From assembly GCA_010279815.1 (NCBI GenBank), contig QEOQ01000242.1, positions 86,806 to 150,805 of the forward strand: a stretch of DNA of 64,000 bases, in the 5' to 3' direction. Positions 42,761-55,022 of the stretch are shown here, in pieces. The position numbers were made by a program, and so were the translations under genes. The notes under the pieces are model-generated. The model searched no databases, had not been told where the DNA came from, and saw only the letters and a list, made by a program, of their open reading frames with translations. The stretch's first letter is position 1; the number at the start of each line of letters is the position of its first letter. The DNA comes from Brachionus plicatilis. Taxonomy: Eukaryota > Rotifera > Eurotatoria > Ploima > Brachionidae.

Positions 42761-43909
42761 TATAAATTTGTAGTAATTTTTACTAAATATGTTCGATATT
42801 GACAGCCTTTATTTTAATGAATCTTATTTTGTTTAAATTTAGTTCATCTTTTTTTAATTAAATTCAGTTTTTAAGTTAAATATGTTATATAATCTCATCA
42901 GACTTGAATTTTAAGATTTTAAAAATAAAGAAAAATAAATATTCATTAAATTGAATAAAAAAGGCCAAAAAATATATTTTAAAATGTTGAAAATATTTTA
43001 ATTAGAATTAAATGAATAATATCCAAGCAAATTTTAAGGCAGGGTAAAATTTCGATTTGAAGCATAATTTAAGAAAAAACTTAAATTTTGAACTGTTGAA
43101 TCAGATTAATTGGTCAAATTTAGAAAAAAAGTTCTAATTAGTGATCTATCAGCTGATAAAATATTAAATCAAGATAAATTTATTTTCTGAGAGCAATCTT
43201 CTAATTTTCGACTAAAAACTAAATTATTTTTAAAAACTTTGACAAAAATCGTCGTTATTAATAAATAATCTATTTAAACTATTTCGAAGATATTGAATAT
43301 AAATTTTCGAAAAAAAATTCTGAAAAAAAATCATAAAATTTACGGAAAAATATTTTTTTACGCAAATTTTTCGAAAATTTTCAATGATACATTTTACTGA
43401 GTTTTGTTAAAAATAAAATTTCCAAGTTTTAAAATAATAATTATGAAACATTTTTCAAATAAATCTTCATAAATTTATTTTCTAAAAAAATAAATAAACA
43501 ATTTTTTAGCTTTTTATTTATTTCCGTAAAATAATAATATGGTCTCGACACCTAATTTTTAAATTTTACTGTATCATTTGTGAACAGAACCGCCATTTTA
43601 CACAGATCGCCTCTGAGTGCATTCACAATTATCGAACTATTTTTTATTATTCTAGTTAAAACAAAATCAATTAATAAAAAAAATGTTTTTTTAAAATTAA
43701 TTTTATTTCAATCTTTTTTTTTTCTTCTAAATTTACCAAGCCAAGAATTCATAAAAAAATTGAAAAAATAATTTTAAACAAGGAATTAATAAAATTTCTT
43801 TATAAATCTATTTTGTGTTTTTTTTTTTGTAGCGACAAGTACTCTATTTATAGCTGACTAAACTCGACTGGATAAAAATCACAAGGGACTTGGGAAAAAA
43901 AAAATCTCA
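42761..43909. other. Intergenic region 3' of the otopetrin gene
   Basis: AT-rich with no supported gene. CGAAAATTTTC-type palindromic bits near 43300-43390 are low complexity. Confidence 0.4.
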
Positions 43910-46900
43910 TCATTCGTAAAGAGTTTTCCACATATCGGACAAGCAAACACTCGCATGGAATCGAAAGAAGATTGCCAACGGCGACGACACCGAATTTACA
44001 ATTGACCAGAACACAATATCATAATAATCCAATTGTATGGTGTTCATGTCATATTTTTTCACGCTGAAAGTTTCCGACAACCACAAGCTTACATCCAAAA
44101 GAATTAGCAAAGTGAGCAGCGACCGACCTGGCTTATTTTTTTTAACCCATCGGTCAGTGGTGTACATCTTGAGGCCTTCGATTATTAGCACAGTTTGAAG
44201 AGTAGCCTCCACAATCGAGCTAATTTGAATTAGAATAGAAAACATTTCTATGTAGCTTTCTATGCCATTGTCCAGCACGGCTATGATGCTATAAAAGCCG
44301 AATATGTAGATTCCAGCTAGGCCTAGAATAGTTAATGTTTCATTGTAGCCAATGTCAAACTGAAGCCTGTAATTGAACTTGGACATTTTGAATTTAATCA
44401 GCAGCATGACCACAATCACAAACGAAAAGCAAACAAGAAGCAGCTCAGTCACTTCACTTATTTTTACAGCTGTGGAAACATTCTCACTTTTGTAGATAAA
44501 ATAAATGATAAGAGATATAAGTGTGAACAAGAGTGCGAATATTCCAAAGAAGAGACCAGTGGTACTCTTTCCACAGTCGATTACAAACTGGTTGACATGA
44601 CGCTTTTCGTGCGAAAAGCTGGCGAATCTGGCTGCCTTGTCATGGGTGGTCAATTGTGGCAAGCTTGGATTGATTATTAGCTTTGTTTTTTCCTCGTTGC
44701 CAATGCCCCAATTGCCATACTTGTTGTTCAGGTTGTAGCGCTGCTCAATACTTGCCCAAAGTATGTAAAATACTGTGAGACACATCAGGCTGTACTCTAT
44801 TATGCAAGGATACAAATAGGGTCTTATTTTTTCCTGGGCTTCCGAGATTCCGACTGAAATTTCGGAAGTGAACGACATGGTGTCAACACATCCAAGCTGT
44901 TTCATGCGGATCATTGATGAATTGCTGAGACTGCCGAGTCTGGCGGTCAGTTCTCTCTCATAGTGGTGGTAGTTCTCTTCGATGTGCTTTTTGGCTTCAT
45001 GGATTGGCATGTGATGGTGGCGAATTTCGTCAACGGTCTCGCGGACCACAGTCCGGAAAAAGACACAAAAATTTGTCGCCACCAAATGTATGAGACCGAT
45101 TACGGCCGAGTTTTTGCCAAAGTTGATCACAATATTGGCATATTTGAAAATGAAAAATGTTTGCAGAAAAATGAAAAGCAAACTTGTTATTTTGCTTATC
45201 ATTGAGAGGACAAAAAGGATTTTGCAGCTTTTCACAATCGAGTAGTTGTTCATATAAGTTTCGGTCATTTGAATGAAGCCCAGAGACCGATCGATCATTG
45301 AACACATAGCAAATATGGCAATCCCAACTCTCATGTAGAGTTCACCTAAATTTTATTTTTTGTTTTAAAAAATTTCCAAGACCAAGTTTGGCTAAAAATT
45401 TGAATTTTAATATCATCTTTTTTTTTTGATTTTTTATTTTTTTATTTAAATAAAGAAAAAGCATTTTTTCATGGAATTTTTTTTAACTATTAATTTTTAC
45501 TTTACACCATATTTCAATAACATTTAACAAACATTTAATGAAGAAGAACCAGAAAAAAGTAAAAAACCAATACTTTTACTTACATTTATTCAGGCATAAA
45601 ATATTTTTCTTAATTCAATGTCTTTAATTAAAAATTTTTTAAATTTATTTTTTTGTTCCTTTCTATTTTCTTTTATTTTTTTCTTTTGAGTTTTATTTTT
45701 ATATTTTTTTTTATCTCAAGGAACTTTAGCTCGACACAGACAAACACACAAGCAAACAATAAAATAAATTATATTGATAATAGATAACAGATAGAAGTAT
45801 TAAGAAATGTATTAATATTTATTATTAAAAATATAGTTCGGGTTATACCCTGGCAGTTCGGAATGAATCTTAGTCCTTCCTTTCAGCCAAATGTTTTTAG
45901 TTCATACTTTAAAAAAATATAAATACAATAAAAGTATTAAAAATGTAAGATAAAAAGAAAAAAATGATTAAGTTAGAAAAGAGTTCATTTTTATGAGACA
46001 AAAAATAGTAATAGAGAGATTTCTAGTGAAAAACAAATATAAAATGTTAATTTTTTTTTTAATTAATTTTTACAAATTATTATTCATTTTGTGTTCTAAA
46101 TTTTTTAAAGAAATTAAGAAATGTAGCGTGCAATTTTAAAAAAATTCATTTTTTGTGTGAATGATTCACACAAAGGTTACTGCACCCCTAGGTGTATTGT
46201 TAATTGTTAAAAATAGGCATTGTGAATTTTTGAACAAAAAAAAAACCAAATATAAAAAAGGCCAGAACTTTGATTTGGACAGACTGAAACATGTTCTGTA
46301 AATTGTAGCAACTGATACATCCTTTGTACCACCACTTAAAGTTGAATTGGATTTTTTTATATTATATAATATCCCAAATTTACTATTTTTTGAGTTTAGC
46401 AGATTTATTGCAGAGTTTTGCAGAACCAGGATATTGGTGGCAATTTGAAGTTTATGATCAATTTTTGATGCTCAAAATGATCAAATCAAACTAAAACTAT
46501 TAAATAAATTGTTATTTCTTAAAAGAAATAATGCAGAGATACATTTTTGGATTTAAAATACTATGTTAAATAAAAAAATAAACTCTGCAATATCAAAATG
46601 CACAATGGAGAGTGTATACCATCGAAATGATGATATTTTAAGTGGATGATTTTTTGCAGATTTTTGCAGATTTTACCTTAAGATTTAAAAGTATTTTAAA
46701 ACCAAAAATTTATCTCTGCACTAATTCTGTTAAAAAATTAAAATTTATTTTATAGTTTTAGTTTGATTTGATCATTTTGAGCATCAAAAAATGATCATAA
46801 ACTTCAACTTACCGATATTGGTGGTACAAGGGATGTATCAGTTTCTACAATTTACAGAACATGTTTTGGTGCTTCAGAATTTAAGCTTTGGCACTTTTGA

Positions 46901-49900
46901 TATTTTGTTTTTGATTTTTGTACCAAATTTCACAATGCCTTAAAATATAGTTCGGGTTATACCGTGGCATTTCGGATTGGATCTTAGTCCTTCCTTTCAG
47001 CCAAATGTTCTTAGTTCATACTTATAAAAGTGAATAAAATATAAGAAACAAAATATAAGATCAAAATAAACGCTATAAAAATAATTAAAGCTAGAATAGA
47101 GTTATCTTTGTGAGACAAATGTTCGTGATTGAGTAATTTCTTTTAGAAATAATTTAAAATTTTTACTTTTTTTAATAAAACAAATTGTTATTAATTTTTG
47201 TGTGAATAAATATAAGTCACTGTTTTTATTTTTTATTTTTTCTGACACTTTTTATTAACTATATCTCTCTCGATTTTTTATTAACTAGACCTCTCCTTTT
47301 TATTATTTATATAAATGATTTAAGCGAAAAAATAAAATGTTTCAATGAACTTTTTGCAGACGATACGAAAATTGGAACCATATTAGATGATATGAGTAAA
47401 GTTGAAATCTTAAAAGATGATTTGAATATTATTTACAAATGGACATGTGATTGGCTGATTTGTTTGAATGAAGAAAAATGTAAGGTTTTGCATTTTGGTG
47501 ATACGAACCCCTTAAACGATTATAGGATAAATGGAAAACCTGCTCAAAAAACAAATTTGGAGAATGATTTAGGCGTTTTTATTTCTAAAGATTTAAAATG
47601 GTCAGTTCAAATCAATTCAGCCATAAGCAAAGCAAATCCAGTCTTAGGCTTGATTAAAAGAACTTTTAAGTTCCCGAACAAAGACTCTATTTGTAAGTTA
47701 TACAAAGCCTTTGTACGTCCTCACCTTGAGTATGGTGTTGTACTTTGGAGACCACACTGGAAGAAAGATATAAATGCGCTCGAGTCGGTACAAAGACGAG
47801 CTTCAAAGCTTATACCAAGTATTAATCGGTTAGAATACATGGATAGATTAAAAGAGCTTAATTTAACAACATTAGAAACTAGAAGATTGCGTGGTGATCT
47901 AATCCAAATGTTTAAAATTGTCAAAGGTTTTGATGAAGTGAACTGGTTTAATAAAGTTGTATTTAAAAATATGGGGTCAGATTCAATAGCACCACAATTG
48001 AGATCACATGAATTTGTAGTAGAAAGACAACTGGTTAAAAATTGCGATCAACGTCACAACTTTTTTATAAACAGAGTGTCAACATTTTGGAACTGTCTAC
48101 CAAGAGATATTGTAGATTCAAAAGATATTAATAGTTTCAAAAACAAACTTGACAAACTAAATTTAGAAAGCTATTACAGTGAGCTTTAAACCTCATTTCA
48201 TGTGGTAAATCCACATCATAGCTATTTCTATTATTATTATTATTATTATTATATGGTTTAAATTAAAAATTAATTGTAATACAACTAAATTAGTAGAAAA
48301 AACTGAAAATTTATTTAATTCATGGTTGCTTTTATTAAATTTGTGTGTACTATTTTTGTGGTTACCATTTTACTATGTTCCAACATGAGTTTATCATTAA
48401 TCTAATTTTCAGTTCAAAAATTTTGGAAAATAAAGTTAATGAACAAAACTTATTATTGATCATTAAAATCAATTATTTGATTCAATTAATGTCAATTCTA
48501 GCGATTTATCCATATACATTACAAAATGATTACAATGAAGCCAAACTTAAATTTTATTTAAAAAAACTTAGAAACTGTCTCTGTTAATAATATTTGATCA
48601 TGATCATTAAATTTTGATTATTAACTTCAAATTTTCAGTATCATTTAGGCAAATAAAGATTTAAGTGTACAAGTTTGAACCATGTTAAATTAAATACGTT
48701 TACTGATGATTTTTTGGTAAATTGAAGTTTTTTTCCAATTTCCGTTCCGATTGGGTTTCTTTTTTATAAATATTTTATTACAAAGAGGTAAATTATTTTA
48801 AAAAATTTAAACGTTACGCATCTAGAAATAATTTAATAATTTAGTTTATACATCCTTTAAGGAGCAAATTGGTAAAGAAATTACCAATTTGCTCAAGTAG
48901 TTTTGATGTGAATCGATAAAACACGCTTAAATTGAGTGCAATATAAAAAAAAGTAATTGCGGAATGTATCAACTAATTAATTAGCTGTTTAGTTTTAGTC
49001 AATATTTGCAGCAAAAATTCTAATTCATTAAAAAATATATGAATTTTGTTAGTTTAAAGAATTTTTGGATTAATAATTAGAATTTTATATTTCTTCTGCA
49101 AAATTGCCGATTTTTATTTCTCTTAAATACAATTTTCAGAATTTTTCAAAATTAAATAAAAAATATGATATTAAAATTCAATTTTGTAAGTTTGATTCAA
49201 AATTTTTTAAAATTAAGTAATTTAAATAATGTTTGATAAACCAATTCATTACCTTTTAACTCTTTTCGATCATTCAGTTCCTAATACTACCTAATTTTAT
49301 AATATCTAATTACAAATTGTTTAATTTAAATTTAAACTCATTTCAATGAAAATTAAAATTTTTTTATTTTTTATTTAATTAATTTCTCCTAAATTTTACT
49401 TTATTTTTTACATAGTATCGTGACAAATGGGTTTAAAACAAAGACTAAAGCTATTCGAGAAAATCCGGGGCAAATCCAAAATTATTTAATGAAAATTAGA
49501 TATTAGGTAATTTTTTAAAATCCTTAATTAGGATCATATTTATTTATTAAAAATATAGTTTGGGAGAAACCCAGGCAGTTTGGAAGGGAGCTTAGTCCTT
49601 CCTTTCAGCCCAATCAGAAGAGATAGATTTGTTAAGTTAGAAAAAAAAAATTAATTAAGATCAATTTTTTGTAATTCGTTCTCTTCTCTTATACTCATAA
49701 TCGGAAACCAATGTCAAAAAGATTACACAACTTACATTCTAATTTATCAACAATTCAAAAAAATTTCATTTAAAATTCGATTTATTATTTTTTAACTTAA
49801 ATTAATAAAAATATTTTTTTTTCCTAAATTTGCATAACTGATATTATTCTTATTACTTTTTCTAAATCGTCAAAACTAAACATCAAATTATAAACTAAAC

Positions 49901-52900
49901 ATAATTTTAATTTAGAAAACTAAAAATCAGCAAAAAGACGCATTAAGAGATTTTTTGAGTCAGAGAAGGATGTATTGTACAATTAGAAATTATTTGAATT
50001 AGAACAATATTCGAATAATTTGGAATTATATGGTATAAATTTTGATAAAAAATGTGAGTTCTGTAATTTGGTTTCTAATTTAGATCTAAATAATTCTTTG
50101 TATATTACAATTCCGTTCATTTAGTGAGAAAGGATTAATAAAAAATTTTAAAAAAGTTAAATAATTTTTTTTTTAATTATAATAAAATGTCGTAAAAACA
50201 AGCATCAAACTTGATTTTTAAAATAAATCATTATTTTAACTAATTAAGTAAGTTTAATAAAAGTAAGTCATTTTTATATTCGTCTAGTAAAATTTGTAAA
50301 AAATCAGTAATTTTAGTTAATGAATTAGCACACGCCATAAAAATTTTAAAATTAGACTATGTAATGGAAATAAATGAAGCTTTACTTGTGGCAAATGCAA
50401 AAAAAATTACATTTGGTCAATGCGTACAAGAGAAGGTTTCCAAATCTATTTAAAAATTTTGTTACCTCCAAATAATTGAAATATTGATGAACAATAATAT
50501 TTTTAGGAAAAAAAAATTTTCTTTTATCAAAATTTATATAAATATTTTTGGTAAATTTTAGATTATAACTTATATTAAGTCAAAATTATTTTTGAAGTAT
50601 AACAAAAATGAAAATGGGCATTTTTCAGTTTTTGTCAAATTTTGAAAATTTATTCAAATTTATTTTAACTTAAAACCAAATCTAATTTAAGGGATTTTCT
50701 GAACTCATTTTGCCCTTATATTTGAAATTTTCGCATGATAGGCCTTTTTTGCCAAGATACTTCATGTAAATTAAGAAAATCATACTTCTTTTCCATGTAT
50801 TTTTTGTTTAATTTTTCGATTGAAATTTTTAAAATAAATTAGACAACAAGACTTAACATTTTCTACTATTTTAAACTTATTTTCAAAAATATTCGCCAAA
50901 AGAGCAATCTTAAATACAGAAAAGGTAATGAATAAATATTGAAGTGAACCAGAATTTTCTAAAAAATTCTTTTCCTTTTACTTACAAGAAAAAAATTTAG
51001 AATCAAACTAGACATTTTTTTATTTTCTTACCAGTTCCATTTTCATAGTCATATGTAAAGTAAAATTTGGACACATCTGATGAAGCAATAATATTTACCA
51101 AGCTAGTAGACGATTGATGTTCATTGTTTTTGTCGATAGCATTCTCTTCTTTTTTTTTTCTAAAAAAGCTTGACAAGAGACCTTTTTTTTCGCCCTTTGT
51201 TTGTCAAAAATTTGAGATGATATTTTAAATTTAAAAAAATATTTTAAAGATCACCTCTATTTAATATTTAAATTTTTTTTATATTTTAGAGCTAAATTTT
51301 TAGGTAAATTTTATAATAAAAAAAATTTTATTTAGGTGGTGTTTTCTTATCATAAAATTTACCTTTCAAAATGAACAAACTTAATAATATTAAAAAATTA
51401 ATTGGCCTGAAAAATTTCTCTCTTTATCCCTTTGATCTTCTCTAAAATAGACACAGATTAAAAAAATAAATAAATCTTTAAAAAAAATTTTCATTTAAAT
51501 TAAAGAAGATATAATGTAATTATTAATTTTTTACATGTGTTCCAGGTTTCATAAAATAATTTTTTAGAGTGTTATTAGCTGTGAACAAATTTTTTAAATC
51601 TAAATTTAAAATGAACTTCTACTTCAATTTTGGAAAAATTTTTAATTAGTTTGAAGAAATAGTTAAGTTTTAAAAAATTTGCTTTCTCCTTTGAGAATTT
51701 TTAAAACCTCATATTTTTTTGATTCTGCTCTTAACTCAAGGAAGCATAATGAAGACAAGAATGGCATGGTTTAATCTGAACTAATTCATGATTATTTTTT
51801 TTATAAGCCAAAAAAAAACCATGATTTTAAGAATATAGACAAAAGACTATTTTTTTCGAAACTAATCATCGTATTTTAACGAGTACGATGAAACTCAAAC
51901 AATATCAAGGTTCAAAAATTTAAGAAAAAATTTGATCAATATTTTACTCAAGTGATCATCAAAGAATTACAGTCAACTCTCTTTAATTCGGTTATGCTTT
52001 TATCCGTATTTCTCTTTTATTCGTATCAAAATTAAAGGCTCAGGGCTCTATGTAATACTCTTGCATGGAATTTTTTTTTTTAAACCGGATTTTGTTATAC
52101 GGATTATTTCGACNNNNNNNNNNNNNNNNNNNNNNNNNNNNNNNNNNNNNNNNNNNNNNNNNNNNNNNNNNNNNNNNNNNNNNNNNNNNNNNNNNNNNNN
52201 NNNNNNNNNNNNNNNNNNNNNNNNNNNNNNNNNNNNNNNNNNNNNNNNNNNNNNNNNNNNNNNNNNNNNNNNNNNNNNNNNNNNNNNNNNNNNNNNNNNN
52301 NNNNNNNNNNNNNNNNNNNNNNNNNNNNNNNNNNNNNNNNNNNNNNNNNNNNNNNNNNNNNNNNNNNNNNNNNNNNNNNNNNNNNNNNNNNNNNNNNNNN
52401 NNNNNNNNNNNNNNNNNNNNNNNNNNNNNNNNNNNNNNNNNNNNNNNNNNNNNNNNNNNNNNNNNNNNNNNNNNNNNNNNNNNNNNNNNNNNNNNNNNNN
52501 NNNNNNNNNNNNNNNNNNNNNNNNNNNNNNNNNNNNNNNNNNNNNNNNNNNNNNNNNNNNNNNNNNNNNNNNNNNNNNNNNNNNNNNNNNNNNNNNNNNN
52601 NNNNNNNNNNNNNNNNNNNNNNNNNNNNNNNNNNNNNNNNNNNNNNNNNNNNNNNNNNNNNNNNNNNNNNNNNNNNNNNNNNNNNNNNNNNNNNNNNNNN
52701 NNNNNNNNNNNNNNNNNNNNNNNNNNNNNNNNNNNNNNNNNNNNNNNNNNNNNNNNNNNNNNNNNNNNNNNNNNNNNNNNNNNNNNNNNNNNNNNNNNNN
52801 NNNNNNNNNNNNNNNNNNNNNNNNNNNNNNNNNNNNNNNNNNNNNNNNNNNNNNNNNNNNNNNNNNNNNNNNNNNNNNNNNNNNNNNNNNNNNNNNNNNN

Positions 52901-55022
52901 NNNNNNNNNNNNNNNNNNNNNNNNNNNNNNNNNNNNNNNNNNNNNNNNNNNTTTTTTTGAAAAAAAAAATTTTAAGTCATGACTTTGACTTAAAAAAAAA
53001 TAAAAAAAAATTTAAGTCAAGTCATAACTTCGACTTAAATTTTTGTGACTTAGACTTAAAACTGTGACTTAAAAACAAGTCTGGTTTTTGATTTATAAAC
53101 AAACTTGATTATCGTAAAACCTTGCAAACTACACCCGGTCAAAGGATGCATATAGCTGAAAAAAATTTACCATACCCCTGTGTTATTTATTAAATTATCT
53201 TTTTATCCCCGGGTTTAAGTCAGAATAATTTTTAAAATACTTATAATAATAAAAATTATTTTTGATCAAAACCACAGTGTGCTCTAAAATTAAATTTTGT
53301 ATATTGAATATTTTAATATTTTTTTTCAATTTTTGATAATTTTCCAATTGTATTTTGCAATTATTTATAGGCTCAATTTTAAGTTAATTTTAATTCATTT
53401 TTAGCAAGATTGTTGAATTTAAAGACTCAAATATAAGATATTTAAGAAGAAATGATTTATTTATTAAAAAAATTGATCTAATTACTTAATTGTTTTTGTA
53501 ATAATTTATAATAAATAATCATGTATTTATAGTTTTTTGAGTGGATGATTTTCCACTGGATTTTTTTCCGCTGGATTTTTTCCAAGTGGAATTTTTTCCT
53601 ATCAAGCATACTAATCTTGTCTTTCACATGACTAGCGCAAGAGAGAGTGATGCCAAAACTTGTCTATTAACAGAATAAGTTTTTTTATGATCTTAGAATT
53701 TTAAATAAAAATAAATTAATGGCATGTTAATTTTTAAAAGCTCTAATTTTCGATTTTAGCACTAAATTAATTTTTGCAAAAAACATACTAGAAATTCTTT
53801 TTACATTTAATAATCAGAAAATTTCAGATTTAACTCAATTTTCATAAATATAAATATCTATAAACAAATAACATGCACATTATAGCTTTCATTTAATTAT
53901 TTATTATTATTATTAAAAAGAATATGGTCTGCTGAAATTGAAACCGCTTCTTAAATGACCACACCACACAATTTTTTTTCTATTTCGCTTTTTGGAAGAA
54001 GTGGATTCAGTTTTGACACAATCAAAAAAGCTTTCCTCATCATTACCAAGGCATTCGCTAAATAATTCCTGTTCAATATCAATCAATTTAGTATTTTTTT
54101 TCAAGGATATTTTCGATTTTAATTATTTTATGCTCCAACTCAAGAAAAATAATAAGAGAATTGATAATTTATCATGCAATTAAATGTGAAAACTTAAAAC
54201 ATTTATTTTAAAAAAATCAAAAATTTAAATCGAAAATAAAAATAATTAAATTAAATATTTTATATTTTATTATGATTTTTAAATTTTTTTAAAACAAACC
54301 CTACAAAAATAAAATAATGATCAATTTTATTAAAAGTGAATTTTATTTTTTGATAGCAAAATATGAAAGCAAATTTTTCAAGGTTCAACTATTTTGGATT
54401 AATTTAAAAAAATCTTTATTTAAAAAAGTATCTAGAAACTTTTGAAAGAAAGCTAAAATTAACAACCAAAATCTTGTTTATTTTTAACCTAGATAAAAAT
54501 TCACTTTTGCCCTAAAACGATGGAATTTTGAGAAATTTTTCAAAGGATCCTCAAATACACTTCAAAAAAAATTCTTTAAAAGCACTTACTTTAAAGCCAG
54601 CAAATTGAGAAGACTTGAAGTTTGTTGAGACGCGTCTATTGTAACCAGTTGGATGTTTGATAGCTATTTTCTGCTGCTGCTTGGCAATCACTATAAGAAC
54701 AAACATGAATATTATCCACATAATAGACACCGACTGCATAAATATAAAGAATATCTCAATGAACATCTTGATATCATATTCGCATTTTGAACCTTTAAAA
54801 TAAAAAATAAAAATTTAGAAATTTTTTTTCTACAGCTAATTTACAAGCTTTAAATGGCTCAATAGTGGACAAAACAATTCCGAAAAGACAAGTAAAAACT
54901 GCATAAGTAATGCTCACAATGCGATACTTATGAGCTCGGTAGTTTTTCTTCAGCGTTAGCTCTTGACTCTTAAACAAATCGGCTGGCGTCTCTTCTTCCT
55001 GAACAATTGTAATTCCATGCAT
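43910..55022 (-). CDS. otop: Otopetrin proton channel, four exons
   Basis: Exons 55022-54845, 54792-54590, 51194-51032 and 45345-43910 join in phase (1, 0, 1) to 659 residues; introns are 52 bp, 3.4 kb and 5.7 kb. Membrane segments begin in exon 1 (IVSITYAVFTCLFGIV) and exon 2 (FIFMQSVSIMWIIFMFVLIV). Exon 4 starts ELYMRVGIAIFAMCSMIDRS and holds the conserved GLIHLVATNFCVFFRTVVRE, PCIIEYSLMCLTVFYILW, the Gly-rich second-half segments and the family C-terminus SPLAIFFRFHASVCLSDMW. Twelve membrane segments are expected. Otopetrins conduct protons across membranes in acid sensing and mineralisation. Exon 3 (GEKKGLLSSFFRKKKEENAI ... YDYENGTG) is a loop assigned by splice sites and phase; its acceptor (ACAAAG) is weak. 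Introns contain LINE pieces, a palindrome and a gap. Confidence 0.88.
45620..45780 (+). mobile_element. LINE 3' tail fragment in otopetrin intron
   Basis: The T-rich stretch ends CAAGGAACTTTAGCTCGACA, then CAGACAAACACACAAGCAAA and AATAAA. Same hairpin tail family as 42705-42760, opposite to the host gene. Confidence 0.45.
45822..46020 (-). repeat. Interspersed repeat (LINE-tail-like), copy 1
   Basis: It contains GTTCGGGTTATACCCTGGCA and TCTTAGTCCTTCCTTTCAGC. Direct copies lie at 46941-47140 and, shorter, at 49536-49612. On the minus strand each ends near CCGAACTATATTTTTAATAA, so they look like 3' ends of one minus-strand non-LTR family. Copies 1 and 2 flank the palindrome at 46216. Confidence 0.6.
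46216..46939. mobile_element. Large nested palindrome, GGCATTGTGAA termini
   Basis: GGCATTGTGAA (46216) pairs with TTTCACAATGCC (to 46939). Inside, ACATGTTCTGTAAATTGTAG-type arms (46293-46338) pair with 46816-46862, and further in TTTATGATCAATTTTTGATG and its continuation (46447-46495) pair with 46757-46805. Almost the entire 724 bp folds on itself. The flanks TTAAAAATA and TTAAAATAT suggest a 9-bp TSD with two changes. The core has several TTTGCAGA motifs. Confidence 0.75.
46941..47140 (-). repeat. Interspersed repeat (LINE-tail-like), copy 2
   Basis: Direct repeat of 45822-46020, with GTTCGGGTTATACCGTGGCA and TTCCTTTCAGCCAAATGTTC. It starts immediately after the palindrome. Confidence 0.6.
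47293..48252 (+). mobile_element. LINE C: 5'-truncated non-LTR retrotransposon, open RT C-terminal half
   Basis: An uninterrupted frame from 47293 to 48189 begins LLFIIYINDLSEKIKCFNEL and FADDTKIG (catalytic FADD near 47357). It continues through CLNEEKCKVLHFG, NDLGVFISKDLKWSVQINSA, VRPHLEYGVVLWRPHW and LRGDLIQMFKIVKGFDEVNW to FWNCLPRDIVDS. These are the last RT block and the conserved C-terminal region of a CR1/L2/Jockey-like element. The 3' end is an (ATT)n microsatellite at 48226-48252. The absence of stops shows a fairly recent insertion. Confidence 0.85.
48253..51031. other. Otopetrin intron 3 remainder
   Basis: AT-rich. A third short copy of the TAGTCCTTCCTTTCAGCC repeat lies at 49536-49612. 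CAATTTGCTC and GAGCAAATTGGTAA near 48861-48897 form a short hairpin. No gene is supported. Confidence 0.4.
51970..52113 (+). mobile_element. Probable pogo/Tigger-type left end at gap edge
   Basis: CAGTCAACTCTCTTTAATTC follows TA at 51968-51969. CAGT-x-x-ACTCTC...AATTCG is the usual start of Tigger/pogo TIRs, which target TA. The element vanishes into the gap; the sequence TTATACGGATTATTTCGAC at its edge is similarly TIR-like. Confidence 0.4.
52114..52951. other. Assembly gap (838 N)
   Basis: Lies in otopetrin intron 2 between a transposon-like end and an AAGTC/GACTT repeat. No exon needs to be hidden here, since exons 2 and 3 join in phase. Confidence 0.95.
52960..53090. repeat. AAGTC/GACTT motif cluster
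   Basis: TTAAGTCATGACTTTGACTT, AAGTCAAGTCATAACTTCGA and GTGACTTAGACTTAAAACTG follow one another. Comparable clusters are at 3157-3240, 56970-57050 and 58862-58920. Probably the ends of one repeat family. Confidence 0.45.
53913..54110 (-). other. Coding-like frame, unrecognised, inside otopetrin intron 2
   Basis: The frame reads TKLIDIEQELFSECLGNDEE, SFFDCVKTESTSSKKRNRKK and IVWCGHLRSGFNFSRPYSF, then stops. Composition looks protein-coding, yet there is no ATG and no family match. It may be a transposase piece or an alternative exon. Upstream (53540-53610) are repeated TTTTCCGCTGGATTTTTT units. Confidence 0.3.

Noticed and set aside
43580..43771. 63-codon plus-strand hydrophobic frame.
   Set aside because: AT-driven Phe/Leu/Ile/Lys composition with no homology or splice context.
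45030..45305. Second minus-strand frame in otopetrin exon 4.
   Set aside because: Alternative frame of a recognised exon.
48345..48587. 80-codon plus-strand frame after LINE C.
   Set aside because: Low-complexity Ile/Leu/Asn/Lys composition; probably flank of the LINE in the otopetrin intron.
52061..52982. Two open frames of about 300 codons.
   Set aside because: They run through the 838-base gap; only the edges are real sequence.
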